In this document: positions 33,989 to 41,977 of the stretch, one piece after another
Numbering within the stretch: the stretch's first letter is position 1
Layout of the letters: each line of letters opens with the position of its first letter
Assembly: GCF_013409505.1 (NCBI RefSeq)
Contig: NZ_JACCBN010000001.1
Coordinates: 6,076,001-6,140,000, forward strand
From: Actinomycetospora corticicola
Lineage (GTDB): Bacteria; Actinomycetota; Actinomycetes; Mycobacteriales; Pseudonocardiaceae
Direction: 5' to 3'
DNA: 64,000 nucleotides
The notes under the pieces: generated by a model
Seen by the model: only the letters and a program-made list of their open reading frames with translations
Told to the model about the DNA's origin: nothing
Databases searched by the model: none
Program-made: the position numbers and the translations under genes

Positions 33989-35299
33989 ATGGACACGGGT
34001 GGGCCGCCGCTGGGGGAGCGGGCACGTCGGGCGCTGCTGGACCACGTGCTCGAGGTCGGGGACGCGGCCGAGCGGTCGTATCTCGAGGTCAAGACAGAGG
34101 TTGACCTGAGCAAGCCGGCTGGGGTCGCCAAGGTGGCGAAGTTCTTGCTCGGCGCCGCTAATCGGGACCCGGCGGATGCGAGCCGCTACTTCGGGGGGTA
34201 TGCGGTCATGGTGCTCGGAGCCGGGAAGGGAGTCCGGCACGGTCTGCCGGCAGGGGTCGAGCCCCACGAGCTCGAGGATCGACTCCGTCCGTACCTGGGG
34301 ACCAATTTCCCGACCTTCGACCTCGAACGGCTCCCCGCCGACGAGCCGACCCGTGAGGTGCTGTTCGTGCTGGCTGCCCCTCCGTCCCGAGGCCAGCCTC
34401 CCTACCCCTGCCGCAAGAACTTCCAGGGCGAGAAGGGGCAGGAGAACCTGGCCGACGGCGCGATCTACGTTCGGGGCCACAGCAACACCCGACCCGCCCA
34501 CTCCGGTGAGATCGACGCACTGGTCGAGCGGGCCCGCGGTGAGCACGACCGGCGCGAGATCGATATCGCCGTCGACGCCCTCGGCCCCGTACAGCGCATC
34601 CTTAATGCCGACGAGCTGATGAGCGCCTTCTTTGACCAGACCGAACAGAAGTTCCGCGACGCGCTCGCAGGCCCAGAACCCGACCCGATCGCTTTCCCAG
34701 CAGCCACGCTGTCCGGCGCTCCCCGTCGGTTGTCCGTGGAGGAGCGCGAGGAGCACCTGGCGCGCTGGGTCGACGCCCGGCCCGCCCTTCTCGCGCAGGG
34801 CCGCGACCACCTGCTCGGCGTGCTCCTGCAGGGCATGCGCCTATCAGTGACCAGCAACGGTCGCTACATCGACCACCCCCGCCTGACGGTCGTGTTCCAC
34901 GATTGCACCTTCGTCGAGCACCTCGAACACGGCGATCTCGACCCGCAGACCCTGATCGAACCGGTGATGGGGCGCCACCACGATTTCTACGACGCGGTGT
35001 CACCGCCGATGCCGATGCTCGCGAACTACCCGGTCCGCTGGGAAACCGACGGTCGAGGCGTGCGCGTGACCCTGACCCCCGACTCGCTGTACCCCGACGA
35101 CCCGTGGATTACCGAAGGCGACGACTACTGCATCCTCGTCGACTCCGACCGCTCCACTGTGCGGGTCAGCTGGATGATGAGCGAGCGCGGGAACGACGAG
35201 GTCTACCGAGGCGAGTTCGATGTCCCAACTGCTGATCCCGAGGACCTCTTCGCTCTCTTCCGTGCTTTCCGCGACCAGGACCTGCGGGACACCACCTGA
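33989..35299 (+). CDS. Schlafen AlbA_2-like domain protein
   Basis: A 436-residue protein. The N-terminal 180 residues fit the AlbA_2/Schlafen fold: SYLEVKTEVDLSKPAGVAKV then AKFLLGAANRD, GGYAVMVLGA, and GAIYVRGHSNTRPAHSGEID. Members bind nucleic acid or nucleotides and some act in defence or regulation. The C-terminal 200 residues are unlike anything I recognise. ATG 33989 follows CAGGAT by eight bases; GTG 33908 is also open. Normal GC, unlike the divergent TIGR04141-like gene. Structured repeat C lies upstream. Confidence 0.68.
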   Translation: MDTGGPPLGERARRALLDHVLEVGDAAERSYLEVKTEVDLSKPAGVAKVAKFLLGAANRDPADASRYFGGYAVMVLGAGKGVRHGLPAGVEPHELEDRLRPYLGTNFPTFDLERLPADEPTREVLFVLAAPPSRGQPPYPCRKNFQGEKGQENLADGAIYVRGHSNTRPAHSGEIDALVERARGEHDRREIDIAVDALGPVQRILNADELMSAFFDQTEQKFRDALAGPEPDPIAFPAATLSGAPRRLSVEEREEHLARWVDARPALLAQGRDHLLGVLLQGMRLSVTSNGRYIDHPRLTVVFHDCTFVEHLEHGDLDPQTLIEPVMGRHHDFYDAVSPPMPMLANYPVRWETDGRGVRVTLTPDSLYPDDPWITEGDDYCILVDSDRSTVRVSWMMSERGNDEVYRGEFDVPTADPEDLFALFRAFRDQDLRDTT

Positions 35300-35391
35300 C
35301 CATGGCCCTTCGGCCACGACGGCGCCCCGGGGCGCCGTCAGCTCCGGAAAGGGGAGGACTGGTCACACTCAAATCGAGGACCTCCTCGCGC

Positions 35392-36303
35392 TCAGTGAGG
35401 CTGAGCGCGTGAGGTGAACAGGTTGAGCGCTCGCTCCAACAGCAGCACCGGTCCTGCGATCATGTTCGTCAAATCCGTGGTTGTGGTGACGACGCGAGCG
35501 TGGAAGCCTTCTGGCGTGTCCAACGCGTGCGTGGCGCCCATGAGCATGTGCCAGCGGCCGCTGTGCGCTGCGGAGTTCAGCTGCGCGAGTGTGAGGTTCA
35601 ACGCCGACCGCAAGGCCGTGTCGCACTCGTCGAGGCGTTCGTCGAGCGCGTAGCCCAGCATCTCCTTAAGGGTCGGATTCTTCTTCAGCTGCCCTCGGGG
35701 GAGGCCGATCTTATCGGATACCTCGAGGAGAGTCCTCTGTCGTTCCGCGACTGTGGTTTCGATCTGTTGCCACTGCTCGGGACTGCCGACGCCGATCGTG
35801 TCCCTTGCGTCTTTCAGCATGGTTTCGTAGGAATCGAGGTCGTCCTTGGCCAGGCGCAGCGCGTGCTTGGTACGGATGGTGCGGCTCGGCGGTGCGAGCA
35901 CGAAGACGGCGGCGGCGGCGCCGTTAAGTGCCGCCCGGGCCAGCGCGCGGTGACCGGTGCCGTACGCGGTGCGGTCGCCGGCGAGGGCGGCGAAGAACGT
36001 CGAAAGAGCGTCGATGCCGGCTGCGATGCCCGTCCAGGCGATGCTGCTCGTCGGGTACTCGGGATAGGCGCGGTCGTCGGCGGCGAGGCTGCTGCCGGGC
36101 TGTGCCTGCATCGGGTGCTCCAGCATGGGGCGCAGCGCGGCGACGACTGTGGACAGCTCCTCGAGACGCTTGAGCGCGAACTCGCGTGCCTCCTCGGTCT
36201 CGCCGGTCCCAATGGGGACCGCACCCTCAGGTAGACCATTCGTCACGCAGCCAGGATGACGGATGCCGTCCACCCAGTTTCGCCCCGTCTGATGCCGAGC
36301 CAC
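35392..36303 (-). CDS. Hypothetical protein
   Basis: Up to 303 residues from ATG 36303, or 284 from GTG 36246, which I cannot decide between. It is helical and contains WTGIAAGIDALSTFFAAL, YGTGHRALARAALNGAAAAV and a long amphipathic middle (KDDLDSYETMLKDARDTIG). No known motif. It is convergent with the AlbA_2-like gene. Its position between that gene and the integrase marks it as element cargo; a defence role is conceivable only by association. Confidence 0.7.
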   Translation of the reverse strand: MARHQTGRNWVDGIRHPGCVTNGLPEGAVPIGTGETEEAREFALKRLEELSTVVAALRPMLEHPMQAQPGSSLAADDRAYPEYPTSSIAWTGIAAGIDALSTFFAALAGDRTAYGTGHRALARAALNGAAAAVFVLAPPSRTIRTKHALRLAKDDLDSYETMLKDARDTIGVGSPEQWQQIETTVAERQRTLLEVSDKIGLPRGQLKKNPTLKEMLGYALDERLDECDTALRSALNLTLAQLNSAAHSGRWHMLMGATHALDTPEGFHARVVTTTTDLTNMIAGPVLLLERALNLFTSRAQPH

Positions 36304-36820
36304 CCCGCGTGGACGGTGCCGCTCTCACTAAGGCGCACTTCTCGCGCCTCGAAGGTCAGTGCCTATCGAACCGAGACAGGGGCGCCGTTGCAGTTCCGGA
36401 GCTCGGCGATCAGGTGGTGAGGGCGTGGTGTTGCCGCACGACCGCTGTGAGGATCTCGCTCGGCTCCGGATCTGGCGACACCTCCGGCGCCGCGAAATCA
36501 GCCTGCTCGGCATGATGCGCGGCTGGTCCTGAGGCCGCCAGCCTCGGCGCTCCGCCGGAGCTGCGTCGACACGATCGGCACGCCCGCGGGCTCATCGCCG
36601 AGCCGACTCGGACCTCTGTGCTCGCCGCCGCGATCTCAGCGACCCCGCGGTGAGCGGAGCGCGCCAGCGATTGGTGCGCGGTGCCGCGCTCGCGCCGGGT
36701 GGTGGGTCTGACCATCTGTCGGTGAGGACCGGACGTTCAAGCGTCGCGCCTAGCGGCGCTCCGGTGGTGCCGCCTGCGGCGGCGCTGTTCTTTCCGGGTG
36801 GGCCCGGGAGTTTGATCGGG
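36304..36820. other. No recognisable gene
   Basis: About 517 bases between the hypothetical gene and repeat D. Open frames have no consistent codon bias and match no family. The last 150 bases are rich in short inverted repeats (for example GTGCCGCCTGCGGCGGCGC) and run straight into repeat D. Confidence 0.5.
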
Positions 36821-36947
36821 CCGCTCTCCCCGTCAAGGGCGCCTGCGGCGTCGCTTCGCGACCGGACTTCGTCCGGCCCTTGACTGCGAGCCTCGGCGGC
36901 CCTCAGGCGCCCGAAGCGCGGTGGAGGCCAAGAGACGCCTCCACCCA
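36821..36947 (+). repeat. Structured repeat, copy D (best-paired copy)
   Basis: The closing stem is perfect: GTCAAGGGC at 36832-36840 with GCCCTTGAC at 36876-36884. Inside are GTCGC-TTC-GCGAC (36850-36862) and CGGAC-TTC-GTCCG (36863-36875). The third hairpin is also perfect: GGTGGAGGC at 36920-36928 with GCCTCCACC at 36937-36945. It ends about 42 bases before the sigma-factor start, so it would lie in the leader of that mRNA. Confidence 0.85.
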
Positions 36948-36988
36948 GCGCCCGGGCCCACCAGCCCGGCCCGGCAGGGGGAGGGCCG

Positions 36989-37555
36989 ATGAGCGGCACG
37001 CACCACGACAGCGGAAAGACCTACGAGGGCGCCACCGATGGCGAGCTGATTCAGGCATGGCTTGCAGGTGACAACAACGGACTGAGCGAGCTCGTGGCCA
37101 GGCACCATGCATGGCTGACCGCCAGCGTCCGGTACCTGTCCTTCGGTGAGCGAGATGTTGAGGCCGTGGTGCAGGACGTCTGGGTGGACGTGATGCGAGG
37201 CGCGGGCGGCTACCGGGGGACCGGGTCTGTGCGGGCATGGCTGGAGACGATCGTCCGTCGACGCATTAGGAGCACCTGGCGAGGACGGAGGGTCCGCCCC
37301 CAGGTCCTCACCGAGACGATGGACGAGACCGCGAGGGTGGAGGTCGGGCTGGCGGAGCGGGTCGAGCAGCGCCTCGCTCTGCACGATCTCCTTGCAGCCC
37401 TGCCGGAAGGGCAACGAGAGGCGATCTGGTGTGTCGACGTACTGGGACTGTCGGTCAGCGAGGCGGCGGAGGCGCTCGGTGTGCCTGCGGGGACGATCAA
37501 GTCGCGGTGCAACCGAGGGCGTGAGTACATGCGGGTGAGGCTCAGCGCCGAGTAG
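36989..37555 (+). CDS. ECF-type sigma factor of the element
   Basis: A 188-residue sigma factor. Region 2 reads ELVARHHAWLTASVRYLSFG ... VEAVVQDVWVDVMRGAGGY ... VRAWLETIVRRRIRSTWRGR, and region 4 reads LAALPEGQREAIWCVDVLG ... EAAEALGVPAGTIKSRCNRG. GGGGGAGG lies a few bases before ATG 36989. The small protein at 37592 follows on the same strand and could be its regulator. Targets are unknown; repeat D in its leader suggests post-transcriptional control. Confidence 0.9.
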   Translation: MSGTHHDSGKTYEGATDGELIQAWLAGDNNGLSELVARHHAWLTASVRYLSFGERDVEAVVQDVWVDVMRGAGGYRGTGSVRAWLETIVRRRIRSTWRGRRVRPQVLTETMDETARVEVGLAERVEQRLALHDLLAALPEGQREAIWCVDVLGLSVSEAAEALGVPAGTIKSRCNRGREYMRVRLSAE

Positions 37556-37591
37556 TCCGCGCGGCATCCCCGACGGCTGGCGCCGTCGAGG

Positions 37592-37897
37592 ATGGAACCG
37601 ACGGACCGGTCCTGGCCTCTACGGGGCATGGACCAGCTTCACGACCACCGTCGCGTCGATGTCGCCCCCATCGGCGAGGAGTTTCGTCGTGCGCTCGAGG
37701 GCGACGAGTACGCGACCAGGGCGCTGCACGCCCTGGCCTACCTCTCCGACGATGGCCGGCTCAGCGAGGTCGCCTGTCGGGCGCTGCGTGCGCTTGGTGG
37801 TCCCCGGCAAGACGGTCGCCGGCCTTGGGAGGCAGACCGAGTGGACCAGCCTTGGGTCTGCGCCGTCGTCGACCAGTTGCTGAAGCACTACCGCTAG
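37592..37897 (+). CDS. Hypothetical protein downstream of the sigma factor
   Basis: About 101 residues (ATG 37592; ATG 37628 would give 89). It is soluble and mostly helical: PIGEEFRRALEGDEYATRAL, then YLSDDGRLSEVACRALRAL. There is no zinc motif or membrane segment of a classical anti-sigma factor. The gap to the sigma gene is 36 bases, so they are probably cotranscribed. Confidence 0.65.
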   Translation: MEPTDRSWPLRGMDQLHDHRRVDVAPIGEEFRRALEGDEYATRALHALAYLSDDGRLSEVACRALRALGGPRQDGRRPWEADRVDQPWVCAVVDQLLKHYR

Positions 37898-37944
37898 ACG
37901 ACGGCCCCCGCGAGCACCCGCTCTGCCGGAAGACTGGTGCCGGC

Positions 37945-39171
37945 TCAGCTCAGAGCCGAGTCGAGGAAGATCGCTGCGTCGGCGTGGAGCTCGCCGCGGC
38001 TGACATACGCGTCCTTCAAGAACCGCGCCTGGCCCATCAGGTCGGCCTTCATCCGGTCAGTGAGGGTGCCCTCGTCGTCGAGGATCGTCGCGTAGGTGCG
38101 CCGCCAGGTGTGCGGGGTCATCCAGTCGAGCCCGACGTCCTCGCGCACCGAGCGAAGAGTGCGGCGGACGTTCGACGGCCAGCGATAGGTCGGTCGGCCG
38201 TCGCGGCCGGCAGCCGGGAAGACCGGCCATTCCGGTTCGCCGGGCTCCTCGAGCCGGCGCCGCAGCATGTCGGCGGCGAGCTGAGGGAGAGGGACGACGC
38301 GGAGGGCGGCCTCTGTTTTGCCGTCGTGGCGCACGAGGCCCTTGCCCTTCACCCATGTCACGTTGCCGGCGATCGTGACCACCGGGACCAGTCGCTCGCC
38401 GGCGGCTGTGCGGACCGGCACGCCGTCAAGGTTGAGGTCGAGCCGACGGGTCGCCAGCGCCTCGCCGACGCGGAGGCCGGTACCGAGGAAGAAGCGGACG
38501 AGGTCGGGAAGCTCCGCGGCGCGCGCGACCTTCTGTCGACGTAGGACGGCCGGGTCGTCTGATGAGCCGTCGAGCCACGCGAGGAAGTCGCGCCGCTCGT
38601 CCGCGGTAAGTTCGCGTGGTCGGCTCGCGCGCTGGCCCTTCGGCTGCTCGATGCGGTCGAGCTCGCGGACGGGGTTGCTCGCGACGGCTTCGTTGAGCAC
38701 CGCGACCTGGAGCACGCCGCTGACAATCGACCGGAGCTTGCGGCGCGTGTTGGCGGCATAGCGAGGCTCCAACGCCTCGAGGAAGGCGTCGAGGCGGGCC
38801 ACCGTGCACTCGCGAAGCCTGAGGGCGCCGAGCGCCGGCAGGATTGTGCTCCCGAGGTGGAAGGCGTAGAGAGCGTGCGTCGAGTCCTCACGGCGCCGCT
38901 CGACCTTGGTGAGGTAGAGCGTCGCAGCCTCGGCGAACGTCGAGGCCGGCGTGAGCTCGCCGGTCCGCGCCACCCCGCTGCCGCGCTGGCGGTCCCGAAT
39001 GGTGGCGTGGAGCGCTGTGGTCGCCGCCGTCTTGGTCGGCCCGTGGGCCTTCAGCTGGCGGGTGACGCCGTCGTGATCACGGAATCGGCACCGCGCGACC
39101 CACACCCTGGGGCGGTCCTCGATGACTCTGATCTGCCCTGGCGTGCCGAGAGGGAGAGGAGGTCGAGCCAC
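37945..39171 (-). CDS. int: Tyrosine-type site-specific integrase
   Basis: A 408-residue tyrosine recombinase. The N-terminal arm-binding region is basic, a SAM-like core-binding domain covers about residues 75-180, and the catalytic domain follows. The first Arg is in LGTGLRVGEAL, the His-x-x-Arg box is TPHTWRRTYATILDDEG, and the nucleophilic Tyr is probably in FLKDAYVSRG near residue 390. The usual Gly-His before it reads Gly-Gln. The gene lies 95 bases from the tRNA-Lys att site and reads away from it. It would integrate and excise the element at that site. Confidence 0.93.
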   Translation of the reverse strand: MARPPLPLGTPGQIRVIEDRPRVWVARCRFRDHDGVTRQLKAHGPTKTAATTALHATIRDRQRGSGVARTGELTPASTFAEAATLYLTKVERRREDSTHALYAFHLGSTILPALGALRLRECTVARLDAFLEALEPRYAANTRRKLRSIVSGVLQVAVLNEAVASNPVRELDRIEQPKGQRASRPRELTADERRDFLAWLDGSSDDPAVLRRQKVARAAELPDLVRFFLGTGLRVGEALATRRLDLNLDGVPVRTAAGERLVPVVTIAGNVTWVKGKGLVRHDGKTEAALRVVPLPQLAADMLRRRLEEPGEPEWPVFPAAGRDGRPTYRWPSNVRRTLRSVREDVGLDWMTPHTWRRTYATILDDEGTLTDRMKADLMGQARFLKDAYVSRGELHADAAIFLDSALS

Positions 39172-39261
39172 GCCGTGCCTCCCGAAGGTTGGAGTAAGCG
39201 CGCCGTAGACGCGCCGCTACTCCCTGGGAGAAAACCACGGCAGACTGCTGACCTGCAACGA

Positions 39262-39299
39262 AGGGTGCGCCGTCAGGGACTCGAACCCCGAACCCAGTG
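39262..39299. other. tRNA-proximal attachment site (attR-like)
   Basis: These 38 bases are identical to 3567-3604 and overlap the 3' part of tRNA-Lys. The matching sequence ends just inside the variable region/anticodon-arm boundary, so integration preserves the tRNA. The integrase gene begins 91 bases away, the usual arrangement. Confidence 0.88.
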
Positions 39300-39338
39300 A
39301 TTAAGAGTCACTTGCTCTGCCCATTGAGCTAACGGCGC
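39266..39338 (-). tRNA. tRNA-Lys (anticodon CUU)
   Basis: The minus strand folds as a complete cloverleaf: acceptor GCGCCGU/ACGGCGC, D-arm GCUC/GAGC, anticodon loop CUCUUAA with anticodon CUU, and T-arm around UUCGAGU. Discriminator base is A; CCA is not encoded (CCC follows). It serves as the integration site of the 35.7-kb island. Confidence 0.95.
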
Positions 39339-39400
39339 GTGACCAGAAGACTAGCACTGCTGATCTTCCGGTCCGGCAGCAGGGGTACCGCTGCCGTCCG

Positions 39401-39474
39401 GGTGAGTGACGGGACTTGAACCCGCGACACCTGGGATCACAACCCAGTGCTCTGCCAACTGAGCTACACCCACC
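39401..39474 (-). tRNA. tRNA-His (anticodon GUG)
   Basis: Cloverleaf with acceptor GUGGGUG/CACUCAC, the extra G at position -1 facing discriminator C73 that marks tRNA-His, anticodon loop UUGUGAU, and T-loop UUCAAGU. CCA is not encoded. It lies upstream of orn on the same strand, a neighbourhood common in actinomycetes. Confidence 0.95.
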
Positions 39475-39543
39475 ATTGGCTGCCCCCGGCGTCCCGGCGA
39501 CCGCATCAGACTACAAGCCGCCGTCGAGCCGGTTCCCACCGGG

Positions 39544-39930
39544 TCAGGCCGTCGGATCGTCGCGGAAGCGGTAGACGACGTCCGCGAAGGCCGTCGTCGG
39601 GAAGGAGAACAACACGCGTGCCGGACCGTCGCCGGCGGACAGGCCGTGCTCGATGCCGCCGGGCAGACGGACGTGCGTCCCGGCGTGCACCGTCGTCTCC
39701 TCGCCCGCCAGCGCGACGTGCGCGGTGCCGGACACCACGAAGTACAGCTCCGTCGCGGCGTGGCGGTGGCGGCCGAGCCAGTCGCCGAGCTCGAGGTCGA
39801 TCACACCGGTGGTGATGGCGTGCGGGGCCGGGTCGGTCCCGTCGTCGAGCAGGCACCAGCGCAGGCGGCCGCGGACGGGGTCGTCCCAGGTCTCCCACGA
39901 CTGGTCGACGGCGGCGGTGAGGAGCGACAT
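39544..39930 (-). CDS. Cupin-domain protein
   Basis: A single-domain cupin of 128 residues. Motif 1 is GRHRHAATELYFVVSGTAHV with His and Glu metal ligands; motif 2 is LPGGIEHGLSAG with the last His. No second domain. It could be a small metal-dependent enzyme or a sensor; the substrate is unknown. It lies between tRNA-His and orn on the same strand. Confidence 0.88.
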   Translation of the reverse strand: MSLLTAAVDQSWETWDDPVRGRLRWCLLDDGTDPAPHAITTGVIDLELGDWLGRHRHAATELYFVVSGTAHVALAGEETTVHAGTHVRLPGGIEHGLSAGDGPARVLFSFPTTAFADVVYRFRDDPTA

Positions 39931-40030
39931 CGGGCCTCCCGGGGTAGGAGGGGACCCCAGGACTCGAGGCGGACCTTCACGGGTCGACCGAGGGACGGAG
40001 GCCGGAAACCCCGCCGTGGCGCGCTGCTGA

Positions 40031-40060
40031 CGACCAGGGTCAGCCGTGTGCCACCGCTGA
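40031..40060. repeat. Short dispersed repeat, related to 48181-48236
   Basis: The sequence CAGCCGTGTGCCACCGCTGA occurs here in the gap between orn and the cupin gene and again near 48190. It shares the core of a short palindromic repeat type (CAGC...GCCAC) also seen at 40785 and 62805. Confidence 0.6.
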
Positions 40061-40084
40061 CACCGGAGCGGGAGCGACCCGTCG

Positions 40085-40693
40085 TCAGGAACGCTCGGCG
40101 TCGACCACGTCGGCGGCGGCGGCGCGGGCCTCGTCCGTCGTCGGGCCCGGGAGGGGCACGAACGCGGTGCGGCGGTAGTACTCGAGCTCGCGGATCGACT
40201 CGCGGGCGTCGGCGAGCGCGCGGTGGGCGAGCCCCTTCTCGGGCTGCGCGTAGTAGATGCGCGGGTACCAGCGCCGGCACAGCTCCTTGATCGAGCTGAC
40301 GTCGATCATGCGGTAGTGCAGGTAGCCGTCGAGGTCCGGCATGTCGCGCGCGATGAAGCCGCGGTCGGTGGCGATCGAGTTGCCGCACAGGGGCGCGGAG
40401 CGGGCGTCGGGGACGTGCTCGCGGATGTAGTCGAGGACCAGCTTCTCGGCCTCCTCGAGCGTCACCGACGACGCCCGGACCTCCTCGGTCAGCCCCGACT
40501 TCGCGTGCATCTCGACGACGACCTCGGGCATGTTCTCGAGATCGTCGTCGGAGGCGTGGATGACCACGTCGACGCCGTCACCGAGGGGGACGAGGTCCTG
40601 GTCGGTCACGAGCGCCGCGATCTCGATCAGCTTGTCCTTGCCGAGATCGAGCCCGGTCATCTCGCAATCGATCCACACCAGCCGTCCGTTCAC
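40085..40693 (-). CDS. orn: Oligoribonuclease
   Basis: A 202-residue 3'-5' exoribonuclease that degrades di- to pentanucleotides, including pGpG. DEDDh residues are visible: [10 protein letters not shown] at the N-terminus (Asp and Glu), [16 protein letters not shown] in the middle, and [12 protein letters not shown] at the end (His and Asp). Length matches the family plus a short tail. ATG 40693 gives [16 protein letters not shown], exactly the expected N-terminus. Confidence 0.96.
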   Translation of the reverse strand: MNGRLVWIDCEMTGLDLGKDKLIEIAALVTDQDLVPLGDGVDVVIHASDDDLENMPEVVVEMHAKSGLTEEVRASSVTLEEAEKLVLDYIREHVPDARSAPLCGNSIATDRGFIARDMPDLDGYLHYRMIDVSSIKELCRRWYPRIYYAQPEKGLAHRALADARESIRELEYYRRTAFVPLPGPTTDEARAAAADVVDAERS

Positions 40694-40784
40694 GCCCGCG
40701 ACCCTACTGATCTCGGCGGATCCCGGCGCGCGGACGGCGAGCGACGGCGCCCGACGGTGATCGACGATGTGGCGGAACTGCCAC

Positions 40785-40816
40785 TGGATGACAGCAACGA
40801 CGCTTTCCTGCCACGG
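40785..40816. repeat. Short palindromic-type repeat, half copy
   Basis: The stretch TGACAGC.ACGACGCT.TCCTGCCACGG (about 27 bases, two differences) is shared with 62835-62861, where it is one arm of a long hairpin. Here only that arm is intact, preceded by a separate small hairpin GTGGC-GGAACT-GCCAC. It lies just after the stop of the acyl-CoA dehydrogenase-like gene, so it may help termination. Confidence 0.6.
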
Positions 40817-40819
40817 GGA

Positions 40820-41908
40820 TCAGTGCGAGAACGCCGCCAACTGCGCCGAGCGGACGTCGTCGGTCTGGGCCTGCACGAGGTGGAACATCGCCTCGCGGGA
40901 CCACCGCTGCTCGTGCGACGACGAGTACATCGCCGACCCGCCCCGGGCGGCGACCAGCCCCGCCGCGGCGCGGACGGTCAGCTCGGCGATCCGGCCCCGC
41001 AGTTCCAGGCGCTCGGAGACGAAGCGGTCCTTGTCGGGGGCGAAGCGCAGCTCGTAGGCCCGCTCGCGCAGCGGCCACGCCGTCGACGCCAGGGCCTGCG
41101 CCTCCTCGACGGCGGCCGGGCGGTCGCGCTCGTGCCCGGTGCGCAGCGTCTCGTCGATGACGCGTCGGAGCAGGCCCAGGGTCGCGGGCTTGGTGTCGAT
41201 GACGGTCCCGGCGTCGCGGCGGCGCCAGTCCTCCACCGGCACGATCGCCGCGACCTCGTCGGCGGCGACCGCCACGTCGTCGAGCCGCAGCCCCACCGTG
41301 CGGGTCCCGCCCATGACGGCGAGCGCGTACGGCTCGGTCGCCACCAGGCCCGGCCGCTCGTGCGCCGGCAGCAGAGCGAACACCACCTCGCCGGAGTCGG
41401 CGACCGCCGCCACCAGGACGAGGTCGACCAGTCCCCAGCCGGTGCACCACTCGGTCCGACCGGTGAACCGCCACCCCGACCTGCCGTCGGGAACGGCCCG
41501 GATGGCCGGCGGCCCCGGCCGCCGCAGGTGGGCCACCGCGATCCCGCCGAGCTCGTCGCCGCGGCAGAGGGCCTCGCGGTACTGCTCGGCCGCCGGGTAC
41601 GACGAGTCGAGCGAGAGCTTCTGCGGCGTGCGGTGCTGGGTGAGCACGAACCACGTCGCGGCGTCCGCCCCCGCGAGGATCTCCTCGACCTCGGCGAGCG
41701 TCCGGTCGTCCCGGCCGAGCCCGCCGAGCTCCGTCGGCGCGGCGACGCCGTAGAGCCCCTGCGCGGCGAGCCAGCGCAACATGCAGCGCTGGACGCCGAG
41801 CGCGGGGTCGTCCGAGTCCGCGGCGTTCTCGAGCAACATCTCGGCGGCCCCCCGCGCGAGCGCGAGGGGATCGGACCCGATGGCCAGGTCGGGTGGGTGG
41901 ACGGTCAT
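40820..41908 (-). CDS. Acyl-CoA dehydrogenase-like flavoprotein
   Basis: A 362-residue protein with the acyl-CoA dehydrogenase layout: helical N-terminal domain (MLRWLAAQGLYGVAAPTELG), a beta domain (WRFTGRTEWCTGWGLVDLVL) and a C-terminal helical domain. The second half is less typical, and the usual catalytic glutamate is not obvious, so it may be one of the dehydrogenase-fold proteins with another role. ATG? The frame opens at 41908 with MTVHPPDLAIG. It lies downstream of the acyl-CoA synthetase gene, 69 bases away, same strand. Confidence 0.85.
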   Translation of the reverse strand: MTVHPPDLAIGSDPLALARGAAEMLLENAADSDDPALGVQRCMLRWLAAQGLYGVAAPTELGGLGRDDRTLAEVEEILAGADAATWFVLTQHRTPQKLSLDSSYPAAEQYREALCRGDELGGIAVAHLRRPGPPAIRAVPDGRSGWRFTGRTEWCTGWGLVDLVLVAAVADSGEVVFALLPAHERPGLVATEPYALAVMGGTRTVGLRLDDVAVAADEVAAIVPVEDWRRRDAGTVIDTKPATLGLLRRVIDETLRTGHERDRPAAVEEAQALASTAWPLRERAYELRFAPDKDRFVSERLELRGRIAELTVRAAAGLVAARGGSAMYSSSHEQRWSREAMFHLVQAQTDDVRSAQLAAFSH

Positions 41909-41977
41909 GTCCGCAGGTTCTCCTGGGGGGAGGGGGAGTCGAGAACCGTTGTACCAAATCGAATTGTCACGCCGAGG

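Noticed and set aside
33401-34810. Long minus-strand frame opposite the AlbA_2-like gene
   Set aside because: Shadow; the plus frame has the AlbA_2 motifs and the normal codon bias.
36304-36820. Searched for a toxin-antitoxin pair or small regulator upstream of the sigma factor
   Set aside because: No frame with suitable codon bias, start site or recognisable motif.
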